From Musa acuminata AAA Group (Eukaryota; Streptophyta; Magnoliopsida; Zingiberales; Musaceae): a stretch of DNA of 64,000 nt. Made by a program: the position numbers and the translations under genes. This document shows positions 22,990 to 36,327 of this stretch, in pieces (positions within the stretch are counted from its first letter, which is position 1; each line of letters starts with the position of its first letter). The stretch spans positions 32,338,501 through 32,402,500 of the forward strand of contig NC_088345.1 in NCBI RefSeq assembly GCF_036884655.1, read 5' to 3'. A model generated the notes under the pieces. The model saw nothing but the letters and a program-made list of their open reading frames with translations. It was not told the origin of the DNA and did not search any database.

Positions 22990-24357
22990 TGTAAGGATCA
23001 AGAGCGGCACTAAGAGGGGGGGTGAATTAGTACAGTGGAAAAATTACCCATTTCAAAAGTCTTCGTTTCGATTAAATCTGATTCCGACGAAAATCGTTTC
23101 ATAAAGATTTTAACTTGAAAGTATATGAGAGAATAGAGAAAGCATTAAAAAGGTAAAGTAGCTTGCAAGAAAGGTAAATTACTTAAGACAAAATGCAACC
23201 AGAATTTAGAGTAGTTCGGTCGTTGTGACCTACATCCACTTTCGGATTCCTCCTCTGTCGAGGTCATCGACATCCACTAATGACCTTCCTTCAATAGGCG
23301 AAGACCAACTATCTTTTACAGTGCTTTCTCCTTTTCATGGTTTTAAGTGATAACCTTTACAAGTCTTACCCCCTCTTGAATAATCTCAACACTTAGAAAG
23401 GGAGGAGTACACTAGCACTTTTGCAATACTTTAACACTTCAAAGACTTAAGATTGTACCAATACTTTCGCACCGCAGAAAAGGGTGGGGTATTTATAAGC
23501 CCCATTGGCTTCAAAATTGGAGCCAAAAATTGTCATATCCTCGGATTTCAAGGTACTGGTGGTACCACCGCCATTACTGGGCGGTACTACCGCCTGCAAT
23601 CTGACATTGGGCAGGCGGTACGACCACTTGACAGAGCTCGCAGACCGAGCTCTAGCAGTACCACTGCCTGACAAGGGTGGTACCACCGCTGGCAGCATTA
23701 ACTGCCAACGGTACCACCGCTGGCAGCATTAACTGCCAACGGTACCACCGCTGGCAGCATTAACTGCCAACGGTACCACCGCCCAGTTTGGGTGGTACCA
23801 CTACTTAGACCACTTGGAAGACTGGGTCTCCCAAGTAGTGCCACCGGCGGCCATGATTTCAGGGGTTGAATGAGCTATTCAATCTGGCCCAATTCAGCCC
23901 TATTAAGGGCCTAGTTGGCTCCTAACTAAGTTAGTGGGATTACCTCCCAATCCTAACTCAATTTATGAACTAACTACAATAATTAAGATAATTGACAAAG
24001 CATTCTTGTTTTGGTACGTTAATTGCTCTTTCGGTGAGCTTCTAGCGATCTTTCGGTGAACTTCCGATGAACTGTCAATAATGTTCCGATGGACTCCTAG
24101 TAAGCTCTTAAACTTTATGATGATCTTCTTGATGAGTTCTGATAAGCTTCTTTGGTAAGCTCTTGGACTTCTCGATTAGTTCCGGTAGAACTTTCGACGA
24201 ACTCTTGAACTCTCAACGAGATCTCGATCTTGACTTTGGCACAACACCTGCTTTGTATCTTATTGCTATCGTAGTTAATCCTACACACTTTTCTCGACAT
24301 ATAGATTAGATCAAATGATTTATAATTGATTTCATCATTAAAATCCGAGATTCAACA
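22990..24357 (-). repeat. Solo Sirevirus LTR with 5-bp target-site duplication
   Basis: TGTAAGGATC...GATTCAACA, flanked by GATAA on both sides (22,985-22,989 and 24,358-24,362). It lies inside the RNase H coding sequence of S3. The single LTR with a perfect duplication shows insertion followed by LTR-LTR recombination, later than S3. Confidence 0.9.
23680..23781 (-). repeat. 31-bp tandem repeat, about three units
   Basis: Three consecutive, essentially identical 31-bp units within the LTR hairpin zone. Each contains GGTACCACCG, CTGGCAGCATT and AACTGCCAAC. Other LTRs in the window have the motif once or not at all, so this is a recent local expansion. Confidence 0.85.
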
Positions 24358-26468
24358 GATAATGTAACCGAGTTTTGCTTCTTGGAAGACTAAGAAACAT
24401 GTACATGACCTAAGAATTGACATATTCCGAATATGCTTTTTCTATCTTCTCTATATCTAGTAAAATCTACATCAGCATAAGCAATTAATTCAAAGTTTTC
24501 AGAATTTGGATACCATAATCTTAAATTAGGGGTTCCTTTTATATATCTAAGAATTCTTTCAACTGATTTAAGATGAGATAGCTTAGGATTAGATTGAAAT
24601 CTAGCACAATGTCCTACGCTAAACATGATGTCTGGTCTAGTCGTGATGAGGTATAATAAACTACTTATCATACCCTTATATGTTTTTTGATCAAAGCTTT
24701 CTTCATTTTCGTCCATGTCTAACTTAGTGGAGGTACTCATAGGAGTATTGATAGCTTTTGAACCATCCATATTAAACAATTTTAGCAATTCTAATGCATA
24801 TTGGGTTTGACCAAGAAAAATACCATCACTAAGTTGTTTGATTTATAAGCCTAAAAAGAAAGTTAGTTCACCCATTAAACTCATCTCAAACTCTTGACTC
24901 ATACTCTTATCAAATGATTCGCATAAGGATTCATTTGTAGACCCAAAAATAATATCATCAACATAAATTTGAATAACAAAAAAGTCATTTTTAAAATTTT
25001 TAATAAACAATGTAGTATTGACCTTGCCTTTAGAGAAATTATTTTGGATAAGAAATGAGCTAAGTATTTCATACCAAGCCCTTAGGGCTTGTTTTAATTG
25101 ATAAAGAGCTTTAGTTAACTTAAACACATGATTCAAAAAATTATCATTCTTAAATCTAGGAGGTTGTTCAACATAAACTTCTTCGAAAATAAAGCCATTA
25201 AGAAAAACACTTTTGAAATCCATTTGAAATAACTTAAAACTATTACTACTAGCATAGGCAAGGAGCATCCTTATGGCTTCTAATCTTGCCACAGGAGCGA
25301 AGGTTTCTTCATAATCGATACCTTATTCTTGGTTGAAATCCTTGGCCACTAGTCTAGCCTTGTTTCTAATCATGATACCAAATTCATCTTGCTGGTTTCT
25401 AAAGACCCATTTAATACCGATAACTAAATGGTCACTATGTCTTGGAACAAGCTCCCACACCTCATTTATCTCAAATTGGTTCAACTCTTCTTGCATTGCG
25501 ATAACCCATGAATCATCTTTTAAGGTCTCGTCAATGTATTTAGGTTCAATTTGAGAAAAAAAAACGGTGTTGACATAAATTTTTTTAAGAGTAGAACGAG
25601 TTTGAACCCCTTTTGATGTGTCTCCTATGATCAGCTCCTTAGGATGAGTATCTATATACTTCCATTCTTTGCGTAAGGATATTTCGAAAAAATATGTATC
25701 CAAGTTGCTAATTGGAGGAGAGTGTTCATTTAAATTCAAAGCATCAAAATTAAGATTATTAGTAAACTCATTTTTCTTATAATCGAAGACTTCATTAAAG
25801 ACAACATAAATAGACTCTTCTGTGACCAAGGTTCTTTTATTAAAGACACAAAGGGCTTTTGAAATAGAAGAATAACCAAGAAAAATACCTTCATCATATT
25901 TTGCATCAAACTTTCCTAAGGCATCTTTTTCATTCAAGATAAAACACTTACAACCGAAAACATTAAAGTATGAGACATTGAGTTTTTTGTCATTCCATAA
26001 TTCATAAGGAGTTTTAGAAAGTAATGGTCTTACTAGAATCCTATTCATGACATAGCATGTTGTATTAATGGCTTTGGCCCAAAAATATTTGGGGTAGGCT
26101 ATGTTTGTTCAACATGGTTCTTGCCATTGCTTGTAAATTTCTATTTTTTCTTTCTAACCTAAAGTAATCACTTTTGTGTGCCAAGAAATATGTCGAAGTG
26201 TATCTACTATAATCATTCACAATTACAAAGGCATATTTGCTACCTCCTAGGTTTGATGTATCAATTAGTGTAAACAAATCCATATGGATCAATTATAATG
26301 GTCTAGATGTGCTTATTCAATTCTTTGGTTTGAAACTACCATTTATTTATTTTCCTAGTTGACATGCATCACACATATTATCTTTAATAAAATTAATATT
26401 AGGAATACCTCTTACAAGTTCTTTGGATGAGATTTGAGATATTAGTTTCATGCTAGCATGACCTAATC

Positions 26469-26862
26469 TGTTATGACTCTAGCTAGGAGAGTCCTAATTG
26501 AGAGGGACATTCATATAAAATCTACCTAAGTCAACCCCTATTAAAGAGGTGAAGAGGCCGACTAGGGTTTGTAAGTTATTTCTTAGAGAAGAATTAGGAG
26601 TTGTAAAAGAATAGGAGTCTTAAGTATGAATCCTATTAGGAGTTGGTTAGAAGTAGGAGTCCTGAGTAGGAGTCTTATTAGGAGTCAGAGTTTAAAAACC
26701 TTATAAATAACTATGTATTCATCCTCTTTTAATAAGGAATAAATAAATCTTTTCTGCAGCCTTTGAGTAGTAACTTGGAGGAAGGAACCACTATAGAGTT
26801 CCAAGGAGGCTGATCCCCTAAAGAGATCAACCCCAAGCTTAGAATCTACAAGGGTTCTAACA
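26469..26862 (+). repeat. Solo Ty3/gypsy LTR
   Basis: Matches the LTR at 48,131-48,536 from its TGTTA start to GGGTTCTAACA. It sits in the integrase region of S3. Flanks TAATC (left) and TAATT (right) could be a target duplication with one change. The exact left end is ambiguous because TGTTATG also fits the S3 coding sequence. Confidence 0.7.
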
Positions 26863-26868
26863 TAATTT

Positions 26869-28362
26869 TGTTGGGAAATCTTGGGGGCGACATCACATGC
26901 GCAGTGGAAGAACAAGAAAATAAAATCCCCGATTCCCAAAGAGATGTTCGTCGTCGAGCGAAGATTGGTGCGCAAAATCAGCGAAACTTAAAACTGCGTA
27001 TAGAGTAGATTGTATTACCTAGGGAGATCGTATATCCCTGTTTCCTTACAGATCCTTAGGAGAGGGTGAAGGAGGTCAAGCGTCCTCCTCTCTAGCGGTG
27101 ATCCACACAGTAGGGCTGCGATGACGCTCCTCAAAACTCTAGGCCTGCTCTGAGGTGGAGAGGGGGAGGAGAATAGGAGAGGCAAGCAAAAGCTCTAACC
27201 TTTGAGGCTATGAATCCCTCCTATTTATAGAGGTCCCTTGTCAAACCCTAATGGGTCCTCCCCTAGTGGGTATTGGATCTGCATCCAGTAAGACAAGGGC
27301 TCCGTCGGATATCTCATATCCTGAATCTCTACTCATCGCAATGCCTACCATATGTGTATGACCCTCTAGGCCCAATATCGAGCTGGTCGTAAGTCATACC
27401 TGTCAGAACTCCTTCTAACTCAGTAAATTATTATCTCTGTAATAATTCACTTGACTCATCGACTACGGACGTACTAGGCCACTACACCGTAGTCCCCAAA
27501 CGATACAGGGGAATCTAATCCATTGGACTTGTCTATCCTCAGTTATCGTGTACCTATAGTTCCTCATCCATCTAATATCCCAAAGACCGTATATCGAGCA
27601 TGGTGCTGTCAGACCCATACGGTTTCTACTCGAGTCTCGCTCTAATCGGATTCTTTTGGAGAACTCTTTCTCTCACAACCCGAATGACCCTGGCCAGGGA
27701 TTCTTCTGAGCAAGAACACATGGGATATTCCTCTCATGACGCCAAGAGTGGTTATTCCTCTATCGACACTCAATAGCCCTCGTAAGGTCGACTACCACTC
27801 CAAATGACCAGTTGTACTAGATCTGGGACAGCCAAACCTATAAGTCTGGTATCAAAGAGTGGAGCACTCATACAGGACATCCTTGGTGTCTCAAGTCCAA
27901 GGACCAGATATACCACTAGGACTACGGAATCGCTGTCTAACAATAAGGTATCATCAACCATCCAACATTTCATAAGCAGATCAATCAGTGAACTCATTCT
28001 CCAATGAGCACATGTACTGTATCCCTAGTGTCCCTACACGAGCAACTATGAGACCAACTGCATCCATCATATGGATGGGTATACAGCACACCAGTCTGTC
28101 CGGTTATCACGATGTCCCTCTCGAGTAACCTATGACCGGGATTATTTAGGATATGTGTTTAAAGGTGAATCGATCTCATTATCGTGATCTCATCACGATC
28201 TGATTCCCATTGTACAAATCCAAGGACATCACAATATATATATGCATATATACAATAGTTATAAAGTGATATATGCCAAAATGTAATAAACAAAAAGATT
28301 ATGTATCAAGTCACACGTGTCATCACTCATGTGATTGGCTTGTTGGGCACCTATGACTAGCA
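26869..28362 (-). repeat. 3' LTR of Copia element 2 (1,494 bp)
   Basis: Same family as 1,974-3,465. Plus-strand ends TGTTGGGAAATC and GACTAGCA. To its right is the polypurine tract AAGTGGGAGA (minus strand) and then RNase H, so it is the 3' LTR of the minus-strand element occupying 26,869-31,538. Confidence 0.9.
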
Positions 28363-31300
28363 ATCTCCCACTTGACCTAAAGTCAATCACCTATGTGTCT
28401 GATCCCCATCAGACCCTTGTGACGCTCAAATTTAAATCTGAGACAACGGCTTTGTCAGTGGATCTGCAATGTTATCTTCGGATGGAACATTTTCACTACA
28501 ACATCTCCTCGGGTTACAATCTCTTTGATAAGCTGGAACCTCCTCAGAACACTTCTGATAAGACCCGTGTTCCCTTATTTGAGTAATCGCCCCATAGTTA
28601 TCGCAATATAAGGAAGTCAGCTTCTCGCTATCCAGCACAACTCCCAAATCTGTGATGAACTTCTTTGTTGCATCTGATGCAGCAATGTACTCCGCCTTTG
28701 TGGTCGAGTCAGCAGTAGTATCTTGCTTGGAACTCTTCCAGCACACTGCTCCTCCATTCAAGGTGTACATATACCCTAAATTCGCCTTGCTATCATCGAC
28801 ATCAGACTGAAAACTCGAGTCTGTATAGCCTTTAACCTTAAGGCTATTACCTCCATATACTAGTAAAAGATCCTTAGTCCTTCTTAAGTACTTAAGGATA
28901 CACTTTACTGCTTTCTAGTGCTCCAAGCCTGGATTCGCCTAATACTTGCTCGTGACACTCAAAGCATATGCTATATCAGACCTAGTACATAGCATGGCAT
29001 ACATGATAGACCGTATTGCTGAGGCATAAGATATCATATCCATGTTCGCCCTTTCTTTTGGAGTCTTTGGGGACATACTCGTAGAAAGCGATATCCCATG
29101 TCTCATCGGTATGAGACTTCTCTTGGAATTTTCCATGCCAAACCTTTTGACAATGATTTCTATGTACCTGGATTGGGACAAGCCAAGCATCATCTTGGAT
29201 CTATCTCTATATATTCTAATCCCAAGATATATGATGCTTCCCCCAAGTCCTTCACGGAGAAGTGTCTAGATAACCAAGCCTTTACTATGGATAACATTCC
29301 TACGTCATTCCCAATGATCAGGATGTTATCCACATATAACACCAAAAAGGTGATAGCACTCCCACTTGCCTTCCTATACACACAAGGCTCATCTTCGTTC
29401 TTAACGAAGTCATAAGATCTGATTGCCTCATCAAATCTTATGTTCCAACTTCGGGAAGCTTACTTTAGTCCATAAATGGATCTAAGCAACCTACACACCT
29501 TATTTGGGTAGTTCTAGGACACAAATCCCTCAGGTTACATCATATACACCTCCTCCTCGAGGTTCCCATTGAGGAATGAGGTTTTCACATCCATCTGCCA
29601 GATCTCATAATCATAGTGCGCTACAATAGACAATAGAATTCTGATGGATTTTAGCATTGCTACGGGTGAGAAGGTTTCATCGTAGTCAACACCTTGCCTT
29701 TGACGATACCCCTTAGCCACTAGCCTTTCTTTATAGGTCTCTACCTTTCCATCTACTCCGATCTTTTTCTTAAAGATCCACTTGCAACCGATGGGTACAA
29801 TACCTTCGGGCGTATCAACTAGGTTCCAAACCTTGTTAGAGTACATAGAATCCATCTCAGAATTCATGGCTTCTTGCCACATCCCGGAGTCTATACTTAT
29901 CATAGCCTCCTCGTAGGTCTGAGGATTAATATCCTCAACATTCTCTCCTTTAATATGTCCCACATATCTCTCAGGAGGATGTGATACTCTATCAGACCTA
30001 CGTAAAGTTGAAACTTGTGTATTAGGTACCTAAACAGACTCGGGCTGTAGAGTGGTGCTTGAGCTTGGTTCTCCAACCTCGCTCAACTCTATCATTCTCC
30101 CATTGTCTCCGCCAAGAATGTGTTCCTTCTTAAGGAACACGACTCTCTTAGCTACAAAGACCTTTTGGTCCTCGAGATGATAGAAATAATACCCACAAGT
30201 TTCCTTGGGGTATCTAACAAATTTGCATCGCTCTGTCCTTGATTCTAACTTATCGGGGTTGTGTCTTTTAACTTGGGCAGGGCAGCCCCAAATCTTAACA
30301 ACTTTAAGATCAGGCTTCTTCCCTTTCCATATCTCATATGGTGTAGACACTACCGACTTAGTTGGAACTCTATTCAGAAGGTAAGCTGTAGTCTCTAGGG
30401 CATATCCCTAGAATAAGATGGGTAGGTCAGCGAAACTCATCATGGACCGTACCATATCTAATAGCATACGATTCCTCCTTCCAGAGACACCATTGAGCTG
30501 AGGTGTATAAGGAGGTGTCCATTGGGATAATATCCCATGGTCCTTGAAGAACTGAGTAAACTTTGTACTTAAGTACTCACCTCCTCGATCCGATCGAAGA
30601 GTTTTAATACTCTCTCCAGTCTGGTTCTCCACCTCATTCTTTTACTCTTTGAATTTCTCAAAAGCCTCGGACTTGTACTTCATTAAGTACACATATCCAT
30701 ACCTTGAGAAATCATCAATAAAGGTAATGAAGTAGGAGTAACCACCAATGGCATGAGTTGACATGGGTCCACATACATCACTATGTATGAGTTCCAACAG
30801 CTTAGTAGCTCTCTCTCCAATTCCACTAAATGGAGAGTTGGTCAGTTTTCCACGAAGGCAAGGCTCGCAAGTTGCATATGACACATAGTCGAATGGATCT
30901 AAATATCCATAATATAGCAACTTTTGAATCATTCCCTCATGGATATGACCTAGCCTACAATGTCATAGGTATGCACTGTTCACCTCATCTCATTTCCTCT
31001 TAGACACTTACATTCATGATATGTGGAGTAGTGTCTAGCATAAACAAACCTTTATGCAATATTCCTCTTGCCAATCTCCCCTAGGCTTTGCTAGAATTTA
31101 TAATAAATTGTAGATGTGATAAGCAATACTAGTATACAATACCAATGCACTATCACAAAAATATGACAATTGGAGATTGATCATGAATGTACCTGAAGCT
31201 TCTCCAAGCTTCTATTTCGCCCTTTCTGCAAGGTACTCTTTGTAGTTCCTCTTTTAGTGCTCATCTTTGCCAAAGTGAAAACAGTGGCCTTTGTCCTTTG

Positions 31301-31538
31301 TTGGGTCTTTCTTAGCAACCTTTGCTTTACCTGGTCTGCCCTTGCCCTTTCCCTTCTTAAGGGACCTTTCTACTTTCCTTTTCTTTCTGGTCTCACCAGT
31401 GTAGAGAACTGACTTCTCTTTCTTAATAGTACTCTCTACCTCCCTCAATATATTGAGGAGCTCTAGGAGAGTCACCTAAAGCTTGTTCATATTAAAATTT
31501 ATTATGAACTATGAAAAGGAATCTGGTAGGGACTGAAT
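28363..31538 (-). pseudogene. Copia polyprotein of element 2, decayed
   Basis: Read right to left. Gag C-terminal part with a lysine-rich tract and a mutated zinc knuckle CFHFGKDEH (31,254-31,475). Then a gap where protease should be, integrase with CEPCLRGK and SDRGGEY (30,408-30,932), PYEIWKGKKPDLK (about 30,330), reverse transcriptase with DVKTSFLNG (about 29,570), and RNase H with CWKSSKQ (28,432-28,770). The catalytic loop reads YVDN instead of YVDD (about 29,325), so reverse transcriptase should be dead. Frames are broken many times. The 5' part is lost at 31,538, where an inverted gypsy LTR piece begins. Confidence 0.9.
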
Positions 31539-31690
31539 GTTAGAACCCTTGCAGATTCTAAACTTGGGGTTGATCTCTTTAGGGGATCGGCCTCCTTGGA
31601 ACTCTATAGGGGTTCCTCCCTCCAAGTTGCTGCTCAAAGGCTGCAGAAAAGATTCATCTATTGCTTGAGAAAAGAGGAGGAATACATGGA
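31539..31690 (-). repeat. Gypsy LTR fragment, inverted
   Basis: Reverse complement of the terminal part of the 48,131 LTR, from TGTTAGAACCC to a point near AATACATGG. It abuts the Copia gag remnant on the left and a Sirevirus LTR on the right. Confidence 0.75.
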
Positions 31691-33012
31691 AATCGGAGTT
31701 GCAGAGGTCAACTAGCCGATTGGGCAATAGGCCACAAGAGAGGATGATGTGCCGAAGAATCAGGCGAAGCGTCGATGAACCAATGATATGTCGGATAACA
31801 TGATTCAAGCTTTGTAATAATTATATAAATCGAAGTAAGTTTTATTTATGCAGGATTAACTATGATAGTGATCAAGGCATAAAGCAAAATAAAGTCCCAA
31901 AGTTAAGAACGAGACTTCGTTGGGAGTTCAAGAGTTCGTCGGAAGTTCTACCGGAACTGACCGAGAAGTCTAGGAGCTTACCAAAGAAGCTCATTGGAAC
32001 TCTCCAAGAAGATCATTATGAAGTCTAGGAGCTTGCTAGGAGTCTGTTGGAACATTGCCGAGAGATCATCAAAAGTTCGCCGAAAGATCGGTGGAAGCTC
32101 GCCAGAAGAAACCTAGACTAACCGGATTGAATTTTCTTAGTGTATGCCTTAAATTTTGTAGTTAGCACATAATTGAGATTGGAATTGGACTAACCTAATT
32201 AGGGGCCAGTTGGGCCCATGTATGGACTATGTTGGGCTAAGTGAAAGGCTCAAATAGTGACCCAACAGGTGGCACTATCATGACACAGTCTCTGAGACTA
32301 TGTCAGGTAATGGTACCGTCAGTCTGGGTGGTGGTACCACCTAGATATAGTCTCCCAAGCAGTGGTACCACCAGACTGGGTGATGGCACCACTCAGTTTC
32401 AGTGCTGTAGGCAGTAGTACCGCCTAGCATAGGCAGTAGTACCGCCTAGCATAGGCAGTCATATCGCCAGGACCTGAGAAACCTAGGATGAGATCATTTT
32501 AGGCTCCAAGTTTGAATCCACTTGAGGCCTATAAATACCCCTCTCATCCCTAGTTAACAAATACATCACTAAAAATAAAAACAAGAGAAAATTATGTTGT
32601 AATCTTGAGAGTTCTCCTCCTTTAGTCTAAAGTGTGATTTTTGGCTAGAGAGGAGGTAGTGGGGGTGTAAAGGTTCTCTCCTGAGGTTACAAAAAGAGAA
32701 TAGAGTTGTAAAGAGGTGGTTAGTCTTCAAGGAAGATCGATAGTGGATGCCGATAACCTTGATGGAAGAGGAATTGGTGGAGTGGATTAGGTCACGACGA
32801 CCGAACCACTATAAAAATCTAGTTTATATTTCTTTTATGCAATTTACTTTAATTGCAAACTGCCTTCTTATTGCTTTCACTATGCTCCCTTACGCTTCCA
32901 AGTTAACATCTTCCAAGATTAGTTTTCAAAATATGAAAGATTTTCCGAACCGACGTAATTTTATCCACTGAACTAATTCACCCCCTCTCTTAGTGCCGAC
33001 TCATTCCTAACA
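31691..33012 (+). repeat. Plus-strand Sirevirus LTR, 5' truncated
   Basis: From GGAGTTGCAGAGGTCAACT to CATTCCTAACA, with hairpin zone 32,270-32,480, the block just before ACCACTATAAAA (32,806) and a C run near 32,983. No PBS follows it, so it is not a clean 5' LTR of the downstream interior. Confidence 0.75.
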
Positions 33013-35101
33013 GAAGGAACCAAACACCCATAGGCCAGAGATTTCTTGGTTCCCACCTCCTATTCTACGCTCACTATTAGAGCTAGGTAGGACCTGCATG
33101 CATAGGTCGTATGGGGTCGATTCGATATTCATGATAAAATTATTATTTTGATATTCATGACTTGATGTTTTAATGATGTAATAATGCAATAAAATGATAG
33201 ATATAAATCTTTCTTGTACACCTAACAAGATTAGTTTAAGAAGAATTAATGAGTATCTTGTTGATTTCATGATTTTGATTGAAGATGATTTATGCTTAAT
33301 GAAATCATGCTTGATGATTTTATACTATGCATGAGACTTTAAAGTTATTCACGATGAAATGTGGCTTTTTCGATTTTAAACTATGATATATGGTTTTCAT
33401 AAGAAAAACTTGAGCATGTTTATATGAAATCAATCATATGAATTGAAATACTAAAAAGAGGAAAGCTTTCTCTTTAAATTTTTTTCTTTATCTTATCAAT
33501 TTTTCACTAAGAGATTAATAAAGTTGTTTAAGTCATTTTTAATCTCTCGAAAAGTGATTTTGATTTGAATGAAAAATTTTCAACCAAATCATGAACTTTC
33601 TTTTTGATTTCTCTACTTGAGCTATTTTTATGAGAATCAGAATATTTACTGTCTTTGATGATCTTGAAAATGGTTTGAAATTATGCATGTTATATGTTAA
33701 ACATTTGAAACCATGTTTTGGTATCATGTATATCTAAGCAATATTGATTTGATAAATTGAAAGAGTTGAAAATGAATGATGATTTTTCTCTTGAATATAA
33801 ATCATGATATTTTTTATATGAATCATCATTTTGACTTCTTGTCATGTGATTGTATGAAATCATGAAATACTCATGATAGTGTGTTAATTTGATAAATTGA
33901 ATGAGTTGAAAATTATGATGAATGTTTTGAAAATAAATGATTGTATCATATTTAATGATTTTACATGTTGAAATTATACATGATGAGTTGAAGTGATGAT
34001 TTAAAAATATTTATTCAAATGCATGAATCGATAATCTTTTTGTCCAAATGAATCATGATTTTTTGGAATTATAATTTTTATAATTCATAATGAATTTAGA
34101 GATATTATACATGAATCAAGATTGTTTATGTGTTCTCTCATGACATCTTTTAAGGTTTATGACTTGAATTTTATTATGTAAAATTCTTTGAATTTATGAA
34201 GTATATCTTATCACTAAGTTCTTTTAGATATTCTTCATGTGATGATACGAATGTATGAAACACTTATAATATTATTTTGATGCATGCAATGATGAAATAT
34301 TCATGATGAAAAATTGTTTTGATATTGATTACCTTACTTTTATCATAATTTAAAAATTGATGTAAAGGGTCTTCCCTTCTTTCTGACAATGACAAAGGGG
34401 GAGATAAAAGATGCTAATTCAAGAAGAAAACAAAAATTACACATCATAAAATAGAAGAAAGAACTTGCTTCTTGAACATCTCAAATTGTTAGCTTCCATG
34501 TTGTAAAATAAAGTAACATTTTGTTAGCTTGCGTTTTTTCAAAGGAAGCAAAAATAATCGCACTTCTCAAAAGGGAAGAAATTTCTATCTTGAACAACAT
34601 CAAGAATTGCTAGCTTGAAATCTCAAGAAGATGCAAAAATATGCTATCTTGCACATCGTAAAGAAAAGCAAATTTACAAACTTACACAACTCTAAATTAT
34701 TACTAGATTGTATGTTGCAAAACTTACTTTCTTTTTCAAACACTTGCTAGCTTGATTATTGCAAAACAAACATGCTGAACTTGTATATCTAGCAAAATTT
34801 ACAAACTTGCAAAACTCAAAATTTTTGCTTGCATGCATGATTATAAAACTGGAGATTTATGAGGCAATGTATTGAACTTATATCTCAAACACATGATAGT
34901 TGGAACTTCTCCTTTTTGTTGATAACAAAGGGGGAGAAGTATGTTGATGTTATGTATGATTTGATTATGACATGTTGCTTGGATTTTTGAATCCAAGAGT
35001 TTCTATCAATATGACATATTGATAGGGGGATTTTGTTTAAACTCCGGGAGTTAAGGTTAACTCCGTCATCAATTGGTTGTCATCATCAAAAAGGGAGAGA
35101 T
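33013..35101 (+). other. Plus-strand Sirevirus non-coding interior
   Basis: 33,013-33,130 is unclassified. The rest is AT-rich with the family's 3' interior features in plus orientation: purine motif at 34,393-34,404, a GCTAGC-type array (about 34,430-34,860), purine motif 34,925-34,938, and polypurine tract 35,088-35,101 directly before the LTR. No protein frame is credible. Confidence 0.7.
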
Positions 35102-35902
35102 TGTTGAATCTCATATTTTGATGATGAAACCAATTGATAAGTGTTTACATTTTAAGCTGCATTTTGAGTGATGCAAGATGCTTCGATCAGGATGAGACAA
35201 TTAAAGCAGGAACATGTCAGAAGATTGGACGTCGAGCCGGAGGATCGGTCGACGTATTAACAGAAGGCTTCGGGCCATGGATTCGAGCATCAGGCCAAGA
35301 ACAATGGATATTATGCCAAGGATATCAGAGTTGCAGAGTCAACTAGTCGATTAGGCAATAGGTTGCAAGAGAGGACAATGCGCCGAAGAATCGGACGAAG
35401 CATCGAGGGACCAATGACATGTCAGATAACATGATTAATGCTTAGTATTAATTGTCTAAATCGAAGTATATTTTTACATATGCAGGATTAACTACGATAG
35501 CAAGGAATGAAGGAAAATAAAGTCCTGGAGTTAAGGACGCGACTTCGTTGGGAGTTCGAGAGTTTGTCGGAAGTCCGAACGTTCGTCAGAAGTTTTAGCA
35601 GAACCAGTTGAGAAGTCTCGGAGCTTGCCAGAAAAGCTCGTTGGAACTCGCCAAGAAGATCATCGTGAAGTCTAAGAGCTTACCGAGAGTCCACCGGAAT
35701 ATTATCGAGAGATCGTCGGAAGTTTGCCGGAAGCTCGTTGGAAGAATAGACTTACGGACTTGTTTAGCTCAGATTATGTCTTAGATTTCGTAATTAGCAT
35801 GTAATTGGGTTTGTATTTGGGCCAACCTAATTAGGGGCCAGCTAAGCCCATGTAAGGATTGTGTTGGGCCCAATAAGAGGCCCAAACAATGCCCCAAGAA
35901 GT
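35102..35902 (+). repeat. Left part of a plus-strand Sirevirus 3' LTR
   Basis: Starts TGTTGAATCTC after the polypurine tract and runs to the junction with the non-coding LTR element at 35,903. The LTR resumes at 42,170. Its last 173 bp (35,730-35,902) are present again at 42,171-42,343. Confidence 0.8.
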
Positions 35903-36313
35903 TCGTATCTTTTGGTATGTCTATGTCTTCTGGTATATTCATGCTTTGTACAGCATGTAGAGGGACAGCCCAAGGCTTAATAGTCCCATTTTAGTTAGGT
36001 TGGTGGCCATTTTAGGCAAGTAAATAAAGGTTGTGTCATGTGGACACGTGTGAGAGATTTTCGATCTATAGTGTATCATTTTACCCTTTGTTGTACAACT
36101 GTTCAGAGCTTGTAAAGTTTGTTTGTAATTTGCATTGTCTATGAAGTGTTTTCGGAAATGTTTGCTTGTGGATCCCGAATGAGGCATTTTCTCTAACCTG
36201 TTCTCTCTTTTGTGGGTCCTAAGGGACATGGGAGGCTTCGGGGAGGCTGACCTTTGCGGACGAACACGCAAGGGTGTTACACGACTTAGGCAAAACCAGC
36301 TAAGTCCGTGACA
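35903..36313 (+). repeat. 5' LTR of the non-coding element, start missing
   Basis: Matches the LTR at 41,726-42,169 from about TTTTGGTATG to GTCCGTGACA, but lacks the first roughly 45 bp including the TGTCACGGAC end. Confidence 0.8.
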
Positions 36314-36315
36314 GA

Positions 36316-36327
36316 TGGTATCATAGC
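36316..36327 (+). other. Primer-binding site of the non-coding element
   Basis: TGGTATCATAGC, one mismatch from the initiator-Met tRNA complement, two bases after the LTR. Confidence 0.8.

Larger units (their letters stand above)
22693..26468 (-). pseudogene. Sirevirus-like pol of S3 (integrase-RT-RNase H), interrupted
   Basis: Pol of a Copia element, read right to left. Integrase fragment with HNRLGHA and CDACQLGK words near 26,350-26,468, then PYELW and FGCKCFILNEKDALGKFD (about 25,900). Reverse transcriptase (24,390-25,560) retains the catalytic YVDDIIFGS. RNase H follows, ending ADIFTKPLNE-like at 22,693. Defects: in-frame stops near 25,307, 24,836 and 22,940, a frameshift near 26,050, and a solo LTR at 22,990-24,357 that splits RNase H. 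Removing that LTR and one target copy restores the same frame. Upstream parts are lost at 26,469, where a gypsy LTR sits. Confidence 0.88.
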
